In this document: positions 15,866-26,929 of the stretch, piece after piece
Position numbering within the stretch: the first letter of the stretch is position 1
Layout: every line of letters starts with the position of its first letter
Origin: Mycolicibacter sp. MU0083
Lineage (GTDB): Bacteria > Actinomycetota > Actinomycetes > Mycobacteriales > Mycobacteriaceae
Direction: 5' to 3'
Assembly (NCBI RefSeq): GCF_963378075.1
Contig: NZ_OY726394.1
Location: 3,720,001 to 3,784,000 of the forward strand
Length of the DNA: 64,000 nt
Notes under the pieces: model-generated
The model's database searches: none
What the model was told of the DNA's origin: nothing
The model's input: the letters and a program-made list of their open reading frames with translations, nothing else
Program-made: the position numbers and the translations under genes

Positions 15866-16183
15866 ATGTCAGTGGTGAAGATCAATGCAATCGAGGTGCC
15901 CGCGGACGCCGGGCCCGAGCTGGAGAAGCGGTTCGCCAATCGCGCGCACGCGGTGGAGAACCAGCCCGGTTTTCTCGGCTTCCAGCTGCTGCGCCCGATC
16001 AAGGGCGACGATCGCTACTTCGTGGTGACGCACTGGGAGTCCGACGAGGCCTTCCAGGCGTGGGCCAAGGGTCCCGCCGTCGAAGCACACGCCGGACAGC
16101 GGGCCAACCCGGTGGCCACCGGCGCGTCACTGCTGGAATTCGAGGTCGTGCTTGACGTTGCCGGAACCGCCGCACAGGGTTAG
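15866..16183 (+). CDS. mhuD: heme-degrading monooxygenase MhuD
   Basis: Mycobacterial non-canonical heme oxygenase of the IsdG fold, cleaving heme to mycobilin and releasing iron without CO. The 105-residue length matches the family. Key residues fall at the expected numbers: Asn7 (MSVVKIN), Trp66 (EAFQAW) and the heme-ligating His75 (AVEAHAG). The protein has no signal peptide, so it acts in the cytoplasm. The start is fixed by the conserved N-terminus. lpqF starts four bases after the stop. No IdeR box is visible in the 15-base upstream gap. Confidence 0.97.
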   Translation: MSVVKINAIEVPADAGPELEKRFANRAHAVENQPGFLGFQLLRPIKGDDRYFVVTHWESDEAFQAWAKGPAVEAHAGQRANPVATGASLLEFEVVLDVAGTAAQG

Positions 16184-16187
16184 CCCC

Positions 16188-17516
16188 GTGCGGCGCCGGC
16201 TGGCGGCCCTGATGGTCCTCACCGCCACGGCAGCCGTCGGCTGTGCTCCCTCACCGGCCTCGCCCGCCGACGCCGGCACCGACGGCGGCGTGGTGATCCC
16301 CACCAGGACCCCTCCGGGGCTGCGCGCCAAGCAGACCATGGACATGCTCAACTCCGACTGGCCGATCGGCCCGGTCGGGGTCGCCACCCTGGCCGCACCG
16401 GACAAGGTCGACCAGGTCGTCACGACCATGGAATCGCTGTGGTGGGACCGGCCGTTCCAGCTCGACGGCGTCGACGTCCACACCGGCTCGGCCATCCTGC
16501 ACCTGACCACGTCCTACGGGGCCCGTCAGGACATCCGGATCCGGACCGACGACGACGGCATGGTGAATCTGTTCAAGGCCACCACCGAGACGCCGAAGAT
16601 CGACTCCTGGCGCGACCTGGACGCGGTGCTGGACAAGACCGGCGCCCGCTACTCCTACCAGGCGTCGCGCATCGAGGACGGTGTCTGCAAGCCGGTGGCC
16701 GGTGCCAATCCCACCCAGTCGCTGCCGCTGGCGTCGATCTTCAAGCTGTATGTGCTGCTGGCGGTGGCCGATGAGGTGAAGGCCGGGAGACTGTCCTGGG
16801 ACGACCCGCTGACCATCACCGGCCGGGCCAAGGCGGTCGGCTCGTCGGGCCTGGAGGAACTGCCGAACGGAGCGCACGTGTCGGTGCGCCGGGCCGCCGA
16901 GAAGATGATCGCCACCAGTGACAACATGGCGACCGACCTGCTGATCGGCCGGATGGGGCCCGGCGCGGTCGAGCGGGCACTGGCCGCCGCCGGCCACCAC
17001 GACCCGGCCAGCATGACCCCGTTCCCCACCATGTACGAACTGTTCTCGGTGGGCTGGGGCAAACCCGATCTGCGCGAGCAGTGGCAGCACGGCACCCCGC
17101 AGCAGCGGGCGAAACTGTTGCAGCAGGCGCGTTCCCGGCCCTACGAGCCGGATCCGCTGCGAGCGCACGACCCGGCGTCGGCCTACGGCGCCGAGTGGTA
17201 CGGCAACGCCGAGGACATCTGCCGGGTGCATGTCGCGCTGCAGGCCGCCGCGGTCGGCAAGGCCACCCCGGTGCGGGAGATCCTGTCGGCGGTCCGCGGT
17301 ATCGATCTGCCGCACGCCGACTGGCCCTATATCGGCGCCAAAGCCGGTGGGCTGCCGGGTGATCTGACCTTCAGCTGGTACGCCATCGACCACGGCGGCC
17401 AGCCGTGGGTGGTCAGCTTCCAGCTGAACTGGCCGCGCGACCACGGCAAGAGCGTCGGCAGTTGGATGTTGCAGGTCGCCAAGCAGGCGTTCGGGCTGCT
17501 CCCGGTGCGCAGGTAG
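16188..17516 (+). CDS. lpqF: lipoprotein LpqF, serine beta-lactamase-like
   Basis: Predicted exported lipoprotein with a class A beta-lactamase/transpeptidase-like fold, 442 residues. Starting at the GTG at 16188 it has a compact signal peptide (RRRLAALMVLTATA) and lipobox AVGC (Cys19). A TTG at 16152 inside mhuD would add 12 residues. Active-site motifs are SIFK (SxxK) in PLASIFKLYVLL, SDN in IATSDNMATDLL, and KAG in IGAKAGGLPG in place of KTG. A roughly 140-residue N-terminal domain precedes it. Substrate unknown. A strong hairpin follows the stop codon. Confidence 0.87.
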   Translation: MRRRLAALMVLTATAAVGCAPSPASPADAGTDGGVVIPTRTPPGLRAKQTMDMLNSDWPIGPVGVATLAAPDKVDQVVTTMESLWWDRPFQLDGVDVHTGSAILHLTTSYGARQDIRIRTDDDGMVNLFKATTETPKIDSWRDLDAVLDKTGARYSYQASRIEDGVCKPVAGANPTQSLPLASIFKLYVLLAVADEVKAGRLSWDDPLTITGRAKAVGSSGLEELPNGAHVSVRRAAEKMIATSDNMATDLLIGRMGPGAVERALAAAGHHDPASMTPFPTMYELFSVGWGKPDLREQWQHGTPQQRAKLLQQARSRPYEPDPLRAHDPASAYGAEWYGNAEDICRVHVALQAAAVGKATPVREILSAVRGIDLPHADWPYIGAKAGGLPGDLTFSWYAIDHGGQPWVVSFQLNWPRDHGKSVGSWMLQVAKQAFGLLPVRR

Positions 17517-17531
17517 CTACGCGACCAATCA

Positions 17532-17568
17532 CGAAAGCCCCCAATTCCGTTCGGAAAGGGGGCTTTCG
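17532..17568. terminator. bidirectional hairpin terminator between lpqF and clpC1
   Basis: An 11-base perfect outer stem (CGAAAGCCCCC / GGGGGCTTTCG) encloses an inner five-base stem (TTCCG-TT-CGGAA), giving a nearly continuous two-stage hairpin. It lies between the convergent ends of lpqF and clpC1, so it can serve both. The plus-strand side is followed by ACTTTT. Confidence 0.8.
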
Positions 17569-17591
17569 CGACTTTTCGGCGTTGCGGAAAC

Positions 17592-20111
<2,520 letters not shown>

Positions 20112-20237
20112 CGGTGGCTACCTGCTCTCCCTCGCGATCGGCACCTGCTCGGCCTCGGCTCGGCCGGCGTGCCTGCATCCACTCTAGTGGGCGCCGCAGC
20201 GCGCTGTGACCTGCCTTGCAGTGCCTACTTAACCTGC

Positions 20238-20276
20238 CATCCGATGCCGGGCCCGAAAAAGGCCTGGCACCGGATG
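20238..20276 (-). terminator. hairpin downstream of lsr2
   Basis: CATCCG-A-TGCCGGGCC pairs with GGCCTGGCA-C-CGGATG around a seven-base CGAAAAA loop: about 15 pairs with one mismatch and one G-T pair. It lies about 90 bases after the lsr2 stop on the minus strand, with no U-rich tail. It probably separates lsr2 from clpC1. Confidence 0.5.
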
Positions 20277-20364
20277 CAAGAGAGCAACGCCACTACCCCC
20301 GAATACGTTTCCGGGGGGCCGCCCGGTTCGCCAGCAGCGAAATCCGTTCCGCGGATTACGTGCC

Positions 20365-20706
20365 TTAGGTGGCGGCGTGAAATGCGTCGATAATGTCGGC
20401 CGGGATACGGCCGCGGGTGGACACGTTGTGACCGTTACGGCGAGCCCATTCCCGGATAGCCGCACTCTGCTCGCGGTCGATCGCACCGCGCCGTCCGCCG
20501 ACGCTGCCGGCCCGCCCGCGCCGGCGCCCGCCGACCCGGCGTCCCGCGTCGGCCCACTTCTTCAACTCGGCGCGCAGTTTCGTCGCATTCTTGCTTGAAA
20601 GGTCGATCTCGTAGGTCACCCCGTCCAGGCCGAATTCGACCGTTTCGTCGGCAGCACCCTCACCATCGAAATCGTCGATCAAGGTGACGGTCACTTTTTT
20701 CGCCAT
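20365..20706 (-). CDS. lsr2: nucleoid-associated protein Lsr2
   Basis: H-NS-like xenogeneic silencer that bridges AT-rich DNA. The 113-residue product has the N-terminal dimerisation domain (MAKKVTVTLIDDFDGEGAADETVEFGLDGVTYEIDLS). A basic Gly/Arg-rich linker (GGRRRGRAGSVGGRRG) and the C-terminal DNA-binding domain with the AT-hook-like RGR motif (VSTRGRIPADIIDAFHAA) follow. GAGGGG lies just before the ATG at 20706. lysS ends 118 bases upstream in the same direction. The linker is slightly longer than I recall for M. tuberculosis Lsr2 (112 residues). Confidence 0.98.
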   Translation of the reverse strand: MAKKVTVTLIDDFDGEGAADETVEFGLDGVTYEIDLSSKNATKLRAELKKWADAGRRVGGRRRGRAGSVGGRRGAIDREQSAAIREWARRNGHNVSTRGRIPADIIDAFHAAT

Positions 20707-20823
20707 TGGTACCCCTCGGTTTGCTTTCCTGCGCTCCCACGGTGCGCAAAGCCGTATTCGACCTCGCCGCCCAATGTGCCATAAAAATACGGCTGCTTCA
20801 ACACAGCACGCGATCGGCGCCGT

Positions 20824-22347
20824 TCAGTTGGCTTGGCGACGAACAATCGGAAACAAAACGGTGTCCCTAATTGATAGACCCGTCAAGACCATCAACAGTC
20901 GGTCGATACCCATTCCGGTACCCGTACAGGGCGGCATCGCATGTTCCATCGCGGCCAGGAAGTCCTCGTCGAGAAGCATCGCCTCGTCATCACCGGCGGC
21001 CGCCGCCAGGGCCTGGGCCGCGAACCGTTCCCGCTGCACCACGGGGTCGACGAGCTCGGAATACCCGGTCGCCAACTCGACGCCGCGCATGTAGAGATCC
21101 CACTTCTCGGTGACACCGTCGATACTGCGGTGCTGGCGGGTCAGCGGCGTGGTCTCCACCGGGAAATCGCGGACAAAAGTCGGCGCACTGAGCTCGTGTC
21201 CGACGGTGTGCTCCCATAGTTCTTCGATCAGTTTTCCGTGACCAAAACCACGATCTGCGGGAATTTCCACGCCTAGTCGATCGGCTATGGCAAGCAGATG
21301 TGCGAGCGACGTCTCGGGCGTGATCTCCTCGCCCAGCGCCGCCGACAACGACGGGTACATTTCCACCGTCGCCCATTCGCCGCCAATGTCGTAGATTGTG
21401 CCGTCGGGCAGCGGTAACTGGCGCGTCCCGATCACCTCGTCGGCGACTTCTTGAATAATCTCCCGTGTCGCCAGGGCCGAGTCATCATAGGTGCCGTAGG
21501 CCTGGTAGGTCTCCAGCATTGAAAACTCGGGCGAATGTGTGGAATCGGCGCCCTCATTACGGAAAACCCGATTGAGCTCGAAGACCCGGTCGAACCCGCC
21601 GACAACACAGCGTTTCAGGAAAAGTTCTGGCGCAATTCTCAGGTAAAGATCCGCATCGAGTGCGTTCGAATGGGTGACGAACGGCCGGGCCGCCGCACCG
21701 CCGGCCAATGTCTGCAGCATCGGCGTTTCGACCTCGAGGAATCCGCGGCGTTCCAAGGCATTGCGAACCGCCCGGATCACCGCGATGCGCTGACGGGCCA
21801 CCGTGCGCGCCTCCGGCCGGACGATCAGATCCACATAGCGCTGCCGGACGCGCGATTCCTCGCTCATCTCCTTGTGCGCGACCGGCAGCGGCCGCAGCGA
21901 CTTCGACGCCATCTGCCACGAGTCCGCCAGCACCGACAGCTCGCCGCGGCGGGAACTGATCACCTCACCGTGCGCGAAGACGATGTCACCGAGGTCGACG
22001 TCGGTCTTCCAGGCCTCCAGCTCCTGCTCCCCCACACTGGCCAGGCTGATCATCAGCTGCAGCTGGGTGCCGTCGCCCTCCTGCAGCGTGGCGAAGCACA
22101 GTTTGCCCGAGTTGCGGGCGAACACCACCCGGCCGGCGATGCCGACGACGTCACCGGTGGCGGTGTCGGCGGCCAGGTCCGGGTAGGCGTTGCGGATCTC
22201 GGCAAGCGTGTGGGTTCGGGCCACCTCGACCGGGTAGGGGTCACGGCCCTCGGCCAGCAGGCGAGCCCGCTTGTCGCGGCGGATCCTGAACTGCTCAGGG
22301 AGGTCGGATTCGTCCAGCGTGTCGGGAGTTGCGTCGGCGGAGCTCAC
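20824..22347 (-). CDS. lysS: lysyl-tRNA synthetase, class II
   Basis: Charges tRNA-Lys. The 507-residue product has an N-terminal OB-fold anticodon domain (GDVVGIAGRVVFARNSGKLCFATLQEGDGTQLQLMIS) and class II catalytic motifs: motif 2 (NRVFRNEGADSTHSPEFSMLETYQAYG) and motif 3 (GTGMGIDRLLMVLTG). Lysine-site residues appear intact. The GTG at 22347 was chosen because it gives the usual N-terminal length. coaX ends 51 bases upstream. Equivalent to Rv3598c; this is the soluble enzyme, lacking the membrane part of LysX. Confidence 0.96.
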   Translation of the reverse strand: MSSADATPDTLDESDLPEQFRIRRDKRARLLAEGRDPYPVEVARTHTLAEIRNAYPDLAADTATGDVVGIAGRVVFARNSGKLCFATLQEGDGTQLQLMISLASVGEQELEAWKTDVDLGDIVFAHGEVISSRRGELSVLADSWQMASKSLRPLPVAHKEMSEESRVRQRYVDLIVRPEARTVARQRIAVIRAVRNALERRGFLEVETPMLQTLAGGAAARPFVTHSNALDADLYLRIAPELFLKRCVVGGFDRVFELNRVFRNEGADSTHSPEFSMLETYQAYGTYDDSALATREIIQEVADEVIGTRQLPLPDGTIYDIGGEWATVEMYPSLSAALGEEITPETSLAHLLAIADRLGVEIPADRGFGHGKLIEELWEHTVGHELSAPTFVRDFPVETTPLTRQHRSIDGVTEKWDLYMRGVELATGYSELVDPVVQRERFAAQALAAAAGDDEAMLLDEDFLAAMEHAMPPCTGTGMGIDRLLMVLTGLSIRDTVLFPIVRRQAN

Positions 22348-22398
22348 GACCCGCCAGCTTAGAGGAACCGGCCCTCCTTGACGAAAAGCCGCGCGGGC

Positions 22399-23211
22399 TC
22401 ACCGCGCCGGACGGAGCCTGCCCCGTTGACCGTCCCGGTTGCGTTCGAACACCAGCCGCAGACCGTCGAGGGTGAGGTTTGCGTCGTGGTGGTCGACGGT
22501 CTCCAGATCCTCGAGCAACAGCGGTGCGCTGTGGCCGGTGGCCACCACGGTCACGTCGTCACCGGATCCGGCCGCCTCCTCGCGGGCCCGGCGGACCAGC
22601 CCGTCGACCAATCCGGCGAATCCGTAGATCGCGCCGGCCTGCATGCACTCCACGGTGTTCTTGCCGATCACCGATCGCGGCCGGGTCAGTTCCACCCGGC
22701 GCAGGCCGGCCGACCGTGCCGCGGCGGCATCGGAGGAGATCTGCACGCCAGGCGCGATGGCACCGCCGAGGAACTCGCCCTTGGCCGAGATCACGTCGAC
22801 ACAGATCGACGAACCGAAGTCGACGACGACGGCCGCGGTCTTGAACTTGTGGAAGGCGGCCAATCCGTTGACGATCCGGTCGGCTCCCACTTCCTTGGGG
22901 TTGTCCACCAGCAGGGGGATCCCGGTGCGTACCCCCGGCTCGATCAGCACCGCCGGAACCGAAGGCCAGTACTGGTCGAGCATCAGGCGGACCTCGTGCA
23001 ACACCGACGGCACGGTGGACAGCGCCGCGGCCCCGGTGAGCTGTTCGCCGTCGTCACCGATCAGACCGTCGAGGGTCAGCGCCAGCTCGTCGGCGGTGAT
23101 CTCCGCTTCAGTGCGAATCCGCCACTGTTGCACGACGTTTCCATGATCGCCGGACCCGGCGATCAGACCGATGACGGTGTGGGTGTTGCGGACGTCGATC
23201 GCCAGCAGCAC
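22399..23211 (-). CDS. coaX: type III pantothenate kinase
   Basis: First CoA-pathway enzyme, phosphorylating pantothenate, of the ASKHA type. The 270-residue product starts MLLAIDVRNTHTVIGL (phosphate-binding loop with catalytic Asp). It contains DNPKEVGADRIVNGLAAFHKFKTAAVVVDFGSSICVDVIS and LPRSVIGKNTVECMQAGAIYGFAGLVDGLV-like segments typical of CoaX. The GTG start lies two bases after the panD stop, linking pantothenate synthesis to its use. Activity of mycobacterial CoaX has been questioned, PanK (CoaA) being dominant; that is literature knowledge, not visible here. Confidence 0.93.
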   Translation of the reverse strand: MLLAIDVRNTHTVIGLIAGSGDHGNVVQQWRIRTEAEITADELALTLDGLIGDDGEQLTGAAALSTVPSVLHEVRLMLDQYWPSVPAVLIEPGVRTGIPLLVDNPKEVGADRIVNGLAAFHKFKTAAVVVDFGSSICVDVISAKGEFLGGAIAPGVQISSDAAAARSAGLRRVELTRPRSVIGKNTVECMQAGAIYGFAGLVDGLVRRAREEAAGSGDDVTVVATGHSAPLLLEDLETVDHHDANLTLDGLRLVFERNRDGQRGRLRPAR

Positions 23212-23213
23212 GG

Positions 23214-23630
23214 TTATCGCACGCTCCGGGGCGACAGCAGGTCGGAGACGTCGTCGGGCACGAAGGCCGGGTCGTGGCCGAGGTCGACCGGCTTGTTGTC
23301 GGCATCGACGAACACGATCCGCGGCTGGTAGGCACGCGCCTCGGCGTCCTCCATGGTGCCGTAGGCGATCAGGATCACCAGGTCACCCGGATGCACCAGA
23401 TGCGCTGCCGCGCCGTTGATTCCGATGACGCCGCTGCCGCGCTCACCGGTGATCGCGTAGGTCACCAGCCGGGCACCGTTGTCGATGTCGACGATCGTCA
23501 CCTGCTCGCCCTCGAGCAGGTCGGCGGCGTCCATCAGGTCCGCGTCGATGGTCACCGAGCCCACGTAGTGCAGGTCGGCGTCGGTGACCGTGGCGCGGTG
23601 AATCTTCGACTTGAGCATCGTCCGAAACAT
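23214..23630 (-). CDS. panD: aspartate 1-decarboxylase
   Basis: Makes beta-alanine for pantothenate synthesis. The 138-residue proenzyme self-cleaves between Gly24 and Ser25 (LHYVGSVTIDADLMDAADLL), leaving a pyruvoyl cofactor; numbering from the ATG at 23630 puts Ser25 exactly there. The TTG one codon upstream is therefore not the start. Conserved ITGERGSGVIGINGAAAHLVHPGDLVILIAYG follows. The ATG shares one base with the panC stop (TGATG), so the two are translationally coupled. The C-terminal tail, where pyrazinoic acid acts in M. tuberculosis, is divergent (DDVSDLLSPRSVR). Confidence 0.97.
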   Translation of the reverse strand: MFRTMLKSKIHRATVTDADLHYVGSVTIDADLMDAADLLEGEQVTIVDIDNGARLVTYAITGERGSGVIGINGAAAHLVHPGDLVILIAYGTMEDAEARAYQPRIVFVDADNKPVDLGHDPAFVPDDVSDLLSPRSVR

Positions 23631-24583
23631 CAATTCCTCCGGGTAGATTCGGGATCTGCATCCAAACCGGCCGACGCGATTTCGGCGTCGGCGGGAAGTC
23701 CGAGAGTGATCGCGGCGTTGTCGAGCAGTCGGGTCGTCCCGACCCGGGCCGCGACCAGCAGCCTGGCCGGACCGTCGGCGGGCGCCGGGCCGAGGTCGAC
23801 GCCGCGCACCTGCAGGTAGTCGACGTCGACTGCTGGGACCGCCGACAACACCGCGCCGGCGGCCTCCAGTGCCGCCGCGGCACCGGCGGTCGCCGCGCGC
23901 TCACCGGCCGCCAGCGCCGCGGACAGCGCGGTCGCGGCCTCACGCTGTTCGGCGTCGAGGTAGCGATTCCGCGAGGACAACGCCAGACCGTCGGATTCGC
24001 GCACGGTGGGAACCCCCACCACGGTCACCTCGAGGTTGAGGTCGGCGACCATCTGACGCACCAGCACCAGTTGCTGATAGTCCTTCTCGCCGAAGAACAC
24101 CCGGTCGGGCGCCACGATCGAGAGCAGTTTGCCCACCACGGTCAGCATCCCGGCGAAGTGCGTCGGGCGGGCGGCGCCTTCCAGTTCGGCCCCCAACGGA
24201 CCGGGGTGCACGGCGGTGCGCGGACCGTGCGGGTACATCGCGGCCGCGGTCGGGGTGAACACCAGATCGACGCCGGCGGCGCGCAGCAGGGCCAGATCGG
24301 CATCCAGGGTGCGCGGGTAGGCGTCGAGGTCCTCACCGGTACCGAACTGCAACGGGTTGACGAAGATCGACACCGCCACCAGCGAACCCGGCACCCGCTT
24401 GGCCGCGGCCACCAGTTCCAGGTGGCCGCCGTGCAGGGCGCCCATGGTCGGCACCAGCATCACCCGGCGGCCGGTCGACCGCAGCGCGCGGCTGACCCGG
24501 GCCATGTCCTCCGGCCGGTCGTAGACGTTGAGTCCACCGGCGGTGTAGCGAGGCTGCGCGCCCCGTGTCGGGTGTGCGCTCAC
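23630..24583 (-). CDS. panC: pantothenate synthetase
   Basis: ATP-dependent ligation of pantoate and beta-alanine. The 317-residue product shows the nucleotidyltransferase motif PTMGALHGGHLELV, VSIFVNPLQFG, FFGEKDYQQLVLVRQMVADL and the KMSKS-like ALSSRNRYL. The GTG start overlaps the upstream DUF2520 gene stop (GTGA), and its own stop overlaps panD. panB is not in the window, as in other mycobacteria. Product length is close to the M. tuberculosis enzyme (309). Confidence 0.97.
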   Translation of the reverse strand: MSAHPTRGAQPRYTAGGLNVYDRPEDMARVSRALRSTGRRVMLVPTMGALHGGHLELVAAAKRVPGSLVAVSIFVNPLQFGTGEDLDAYPRTLDADLALLRAAGVDLVFTPTAAAMYPHGPRTAVHPGPLGAELEGAARPTHFAGMLTVVGKLLSIVAPDRVFFGEKDYQQLVLVRQMVADLNLEVTVVGVPTVRESDGLALSSRNRYLDAEQREAATALSAALAAGERAATAGAAAALEAAGAVLSAVPAVDVDYLQVRGVDLGPAPADGPARLLVAARVGTTRLLDNAAITLGLPADAEIASAGLDADPESTRRN

Positions 24584-25482
24584 CGCGCCAATACCTCCAG
24601 TACGTCCTCGGCGGCACCGGCACGGTGCGCGGTGCGCAGCGCGATGCTGCGGTAGGTCTCGGCCAGGTCCGGGTCCGCCGCGGTCAGGGCCGCCAGATGC
24701 CGGGCCAGGGCGGCCGAGTCGCCACGGGCCACCGGCCCGGTCAGCGCGGCGCGGCCGTCGCGCAGCGTGTTGGCCACCGCGGCCCGCACCAACGGCCCCA
24801 GCACCCGCTCGGCGATGCCGTCGGGGTCCTGCGCCACCACCGAACCCACCGCGGCGGGCAACGCGGCCCGCAGCGCGGTCAACGCGTCGTCGATGACGGT
24901 GACCACGTGGTTTCCGCCGTGGCAGAGTGCGGCGTGATAGAGGGTGCGGGCGGATTCGTCGATCCGGAACGGCTCACCGCCGATCTCGCACGTGAGCGCC
25001 TCGGCGATCGCGTAGCCGATCTCGTCGGCCGCCGTCACCCCGAAGCAACTCTCCGACAGCCGGTCGATGTCCTCGTCGGAACCGGTGAACGTCATCGCCG
25101 GGTGGACGGCCAGCGGCAGGCAGCCCTGTTCGGTCAGCGGCGCCAGGACACCGATCCCGGTGGCGCCGGAGGTGTGCACGACGATGGTGCCGGCGCGCAC
25201 CGCCCCGGTGGCGGCCAGGCCGCTCACGATGCCGGCCAGTTCGGTGTCGGGCACCGCAAGCAGCAGCAGTTCGGCGTGCTCGGCGACATCGGGCGCCGAG
25301 CGCACCAGACTGTCGGGCAGCCGGCGCCGGGCACGCCGGCGGGACTCCTCGGAGATGGCACTGCACGCCACCACGACGTGCTCGGCGCGCTCCAGCGCCA
25401 CGCCGAGTGCGGTGCCGACGCGGCCGGCCGAGATGACGCCGACCTTGAGCCGGGCGGGCCGCAGTCCGTCGAACTGCACCAT
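24580..25482 (-). CDS. Rossmann-fold/DUF2520 oxidoreductase-like protein (Rv3603c-like)
   Basis: Product of 300 residues with an N-terminal NAD(P)-binding fold (RLKVGVISAGRVGTALGVALERAEHVVVACS) and a C-terminal DUF2520 helical domain (LYHAALCHGGNHVVTVIDDALTALR). It is coupled to panC by a GTGA overlap. Because no PanE-type ketopantoate reductase is linked and DUF2520-like proteins resemble PanG, an alternative ketopantoate reductase, a role in making pantoate is a reasonable hypothesis; this is inference. Start ATG at 25482 gives MVQFDGLRPARLKVGV; the frame is open further upstream. A TAGACT at 25555-25560 on the minus strand could be an internal promoter. Confidence 0.85.
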   Translation of the reverse strand: MVQFDGLRPARLKVGVISAGRVGTALGVALERAEHVVVACSAISEESRRRARRRLPDSLVRSAPDVAEHAELLLLAVPDTELAGIVSGLAATGAVRAGTIVVHTSGATGIGVLAPLTEQGCLPLAVHPAMTFTGSDEDIDRLSESCFGVTAADEIGYAIAEALTCEIGGEPFRIDESARTLYHAALCHGGNHVVTVIDDALTALRAALPAAVGSVVAQDPDGIAERVLGPLVRAAVANTLRDGRAALTGPVARGDSAALARHLAALTAADPDLAETYRSIALRTAHRAGAAEDVLEVLAR

Positions 25483-25609
25483 CGCAGACGACCTCGCAGG
25501 TTCTCTTGGTTTCGTTCCAGTCCCGCGCTGCGGGTACCGGACGGTCGCCGAAGAGTCTATCCCCGTGGGCGCCGCCCCGGAGAGTGAGATTGGTCGCAGC
25601 GGTCGGGGG

Positions 25610-26824
25610 TCAGTCCTCGCGGCGGCGCCGACGCCGGCCCCCCGAGGGGGTGGTCTGCAGCCGCGCCAGCAGCTCTGCCACCGACTGTCCACCGGTACTG
25701 GAGTCCTGCGCTTCGCCGTCGGCCGCTGCGGAGTGCCGGGATGCGGCGGGCTGCTCGACGGCCGGCTCGGGCACCGGTTCGGCCACCGGCTCGGGCGCCG
25801 GTTCGGGCGCCGGTTCGGCGGAGTGCCGGGAGCGCGCCCGGCGGCGGCCCTGTCCTTCCGGAGCTGCGGGGGTTTCGGCGGAACCCGCGTGACGGCCGTG
25901 CCGGCCCGTTTCCGCCGGGACCTCCGCGGCCCAGTTGCTGCCCGGTGCGCCCGGTGGCAGCCATGCGCCTTCGGCCGGTACGGGCTGCCAGGCCGACGTC
26001 GCCGCGGCCGGCGGTTCGGGCCGGGCGGGCTGCGGCGGTTGCGGGACGACGAAGGGCTTCGCCGGCTGCTCCCAACGCCCGGCCTGCGGCTGCGGCTGTG
26101 GCTGCGGCGACGGCTGCGGCTGCGGCCGCGACGGCGGCTGCGGCGCGTCCTCCGCGGCGCGCCGGTGCGAACCCCGGTAGCCCTCGGCGTGCTGTCCGGC
26201 GGCCGGGATGCGCACCTCCGGGACGTCGATGATCGGGTTCTCGGCGGTCTCGGTCACCGATGCCGGCGGATAGCTCGGCGCGACGGGGGGAGCTACCCGA
26301 ATGGGGCCGACGGTGGGGACCTCGGGCGTCCGCGCCCAGTCGCTGTGATCGCGCACCGGCGGGCGTTCCGTCTCGAGCGCGGGCCGGTTGCTCAGGTCGG
26401 TGTCGAACAGGATCTCCAGGTTGGTCCGCAGCGCGGCCAACTCGGTGCGCAACGCCGCGACCTCGTCGGCGGCCTGCGCCCGCAGCTCCGAGGCCAGCTC
26501 ACGGCGCAGTTGGGATTCGACGGTCAGCTCGTACTCCCGGCGCGCCGAGATCTCCCGGTCCAACTGCAGGTCGTAGACGAGCTTCAGGTCCCGCGCCCGG
26601 GCCTGGTCCACATCGCTCTGCCGTCGATAGATGACCGACACGAACGCCGCCGCGACCGCGGCCCACAACGCGATGATGACCGCGAGCTTCAGCAACTCCA
26701 CCCGGTTGGTGAACACCAGCGCCGAACTGGCCGCGATCGCCAGGATCAGCAAAGCCGTCATCAACGTCCAGCCCGGCCTGCGGCCGCCACGCCGACTCGG
26801 GGCGCGGGACAGGACCGAATTCAT
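25610..26824 (-). CDS. two-TM membrane protein with coiled coil and Pro/Glu-rich tail (DUF6779-like, Rv3604c-like)
   Basis: Conserved actinobacterial membrane protein of unknown function, 404 residues. Two hydrophobic segments (about residues 20-40 and 46-66) are followed by a charged coiled-coil stretch (YDLQLDREISARREYELTVESQLRRELASELRAQAADEVAALRTELAALRTNL in summary, residues about 83-140). A long low-complexity region rich in Pro, Gln and Glu follows, with repeated EPAPEPAPEPVAEPVPEP and a basic RRRRRRED end. The cytoplasmic tail suggests a scaffold. It lies in the fol-pan block but has no evident link to either pathway. Tail repeats are prone to length variation. Confidence 0.82.
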   Translation of the reverse strand: MNSVLSRAPSRRGGRRPGWTLMTALLILAIAASSALVFTNRVELLKLAVIIALWAAVAAAFVSVIYRRQSDVDQARARDLKLVYDLQLDREISARREYELTVESQLRRELASELRAQAADEVAALRTELAALRTNLEILFDTDLSNRPALETERPPVRDHSDWARTPEVPTVGPIRVAPPVAPSYPPASVTETAENPIIDVPEVRIPAAGQHAEGYRGSHRRAAEDAPQPPSRPQPQPSPQPQPQPQAGRWEQPAKPFVVPQPPQPARPEPPAAATSAWQPVPAEGAWLPPGAPGSNWAAEVPAETGRHGRHAGSAETPAAPEGQGRRRARSRHSAEPAPEPAPEPVAEPVPEPAVEQPAASRHSAAADGEAQDSSTGGQSVAELLARLQTTPSGGRRRRRRED

Positions 26825-26929
26825 TTGCGCCGCCCCACCTCGTCGCTGTATCCCGTACCTTTGCTGGCGCGCATTGCCCGACTGTACCCGGGCGAGGTCA
26901 ATCCGCGTGTCGCCCCGCTCCGGCGATTC

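Noticed and set aside
16152..16187. TTG start for lpqF inside mhuD
   Set aside because: It would place hydrophilic residues before the signal peptide; the GTG at 16188 gives a normal lipoprotein leader, though the longer form cannot be excluded.
20197..20206. CAGCGCGCTG palindrome upstream of clpC1, possible ClgR site
   Set aside because: It is symmetric, but I cannot match it to the ClgR consensus with confidence and such palindromes are common at this GC content.
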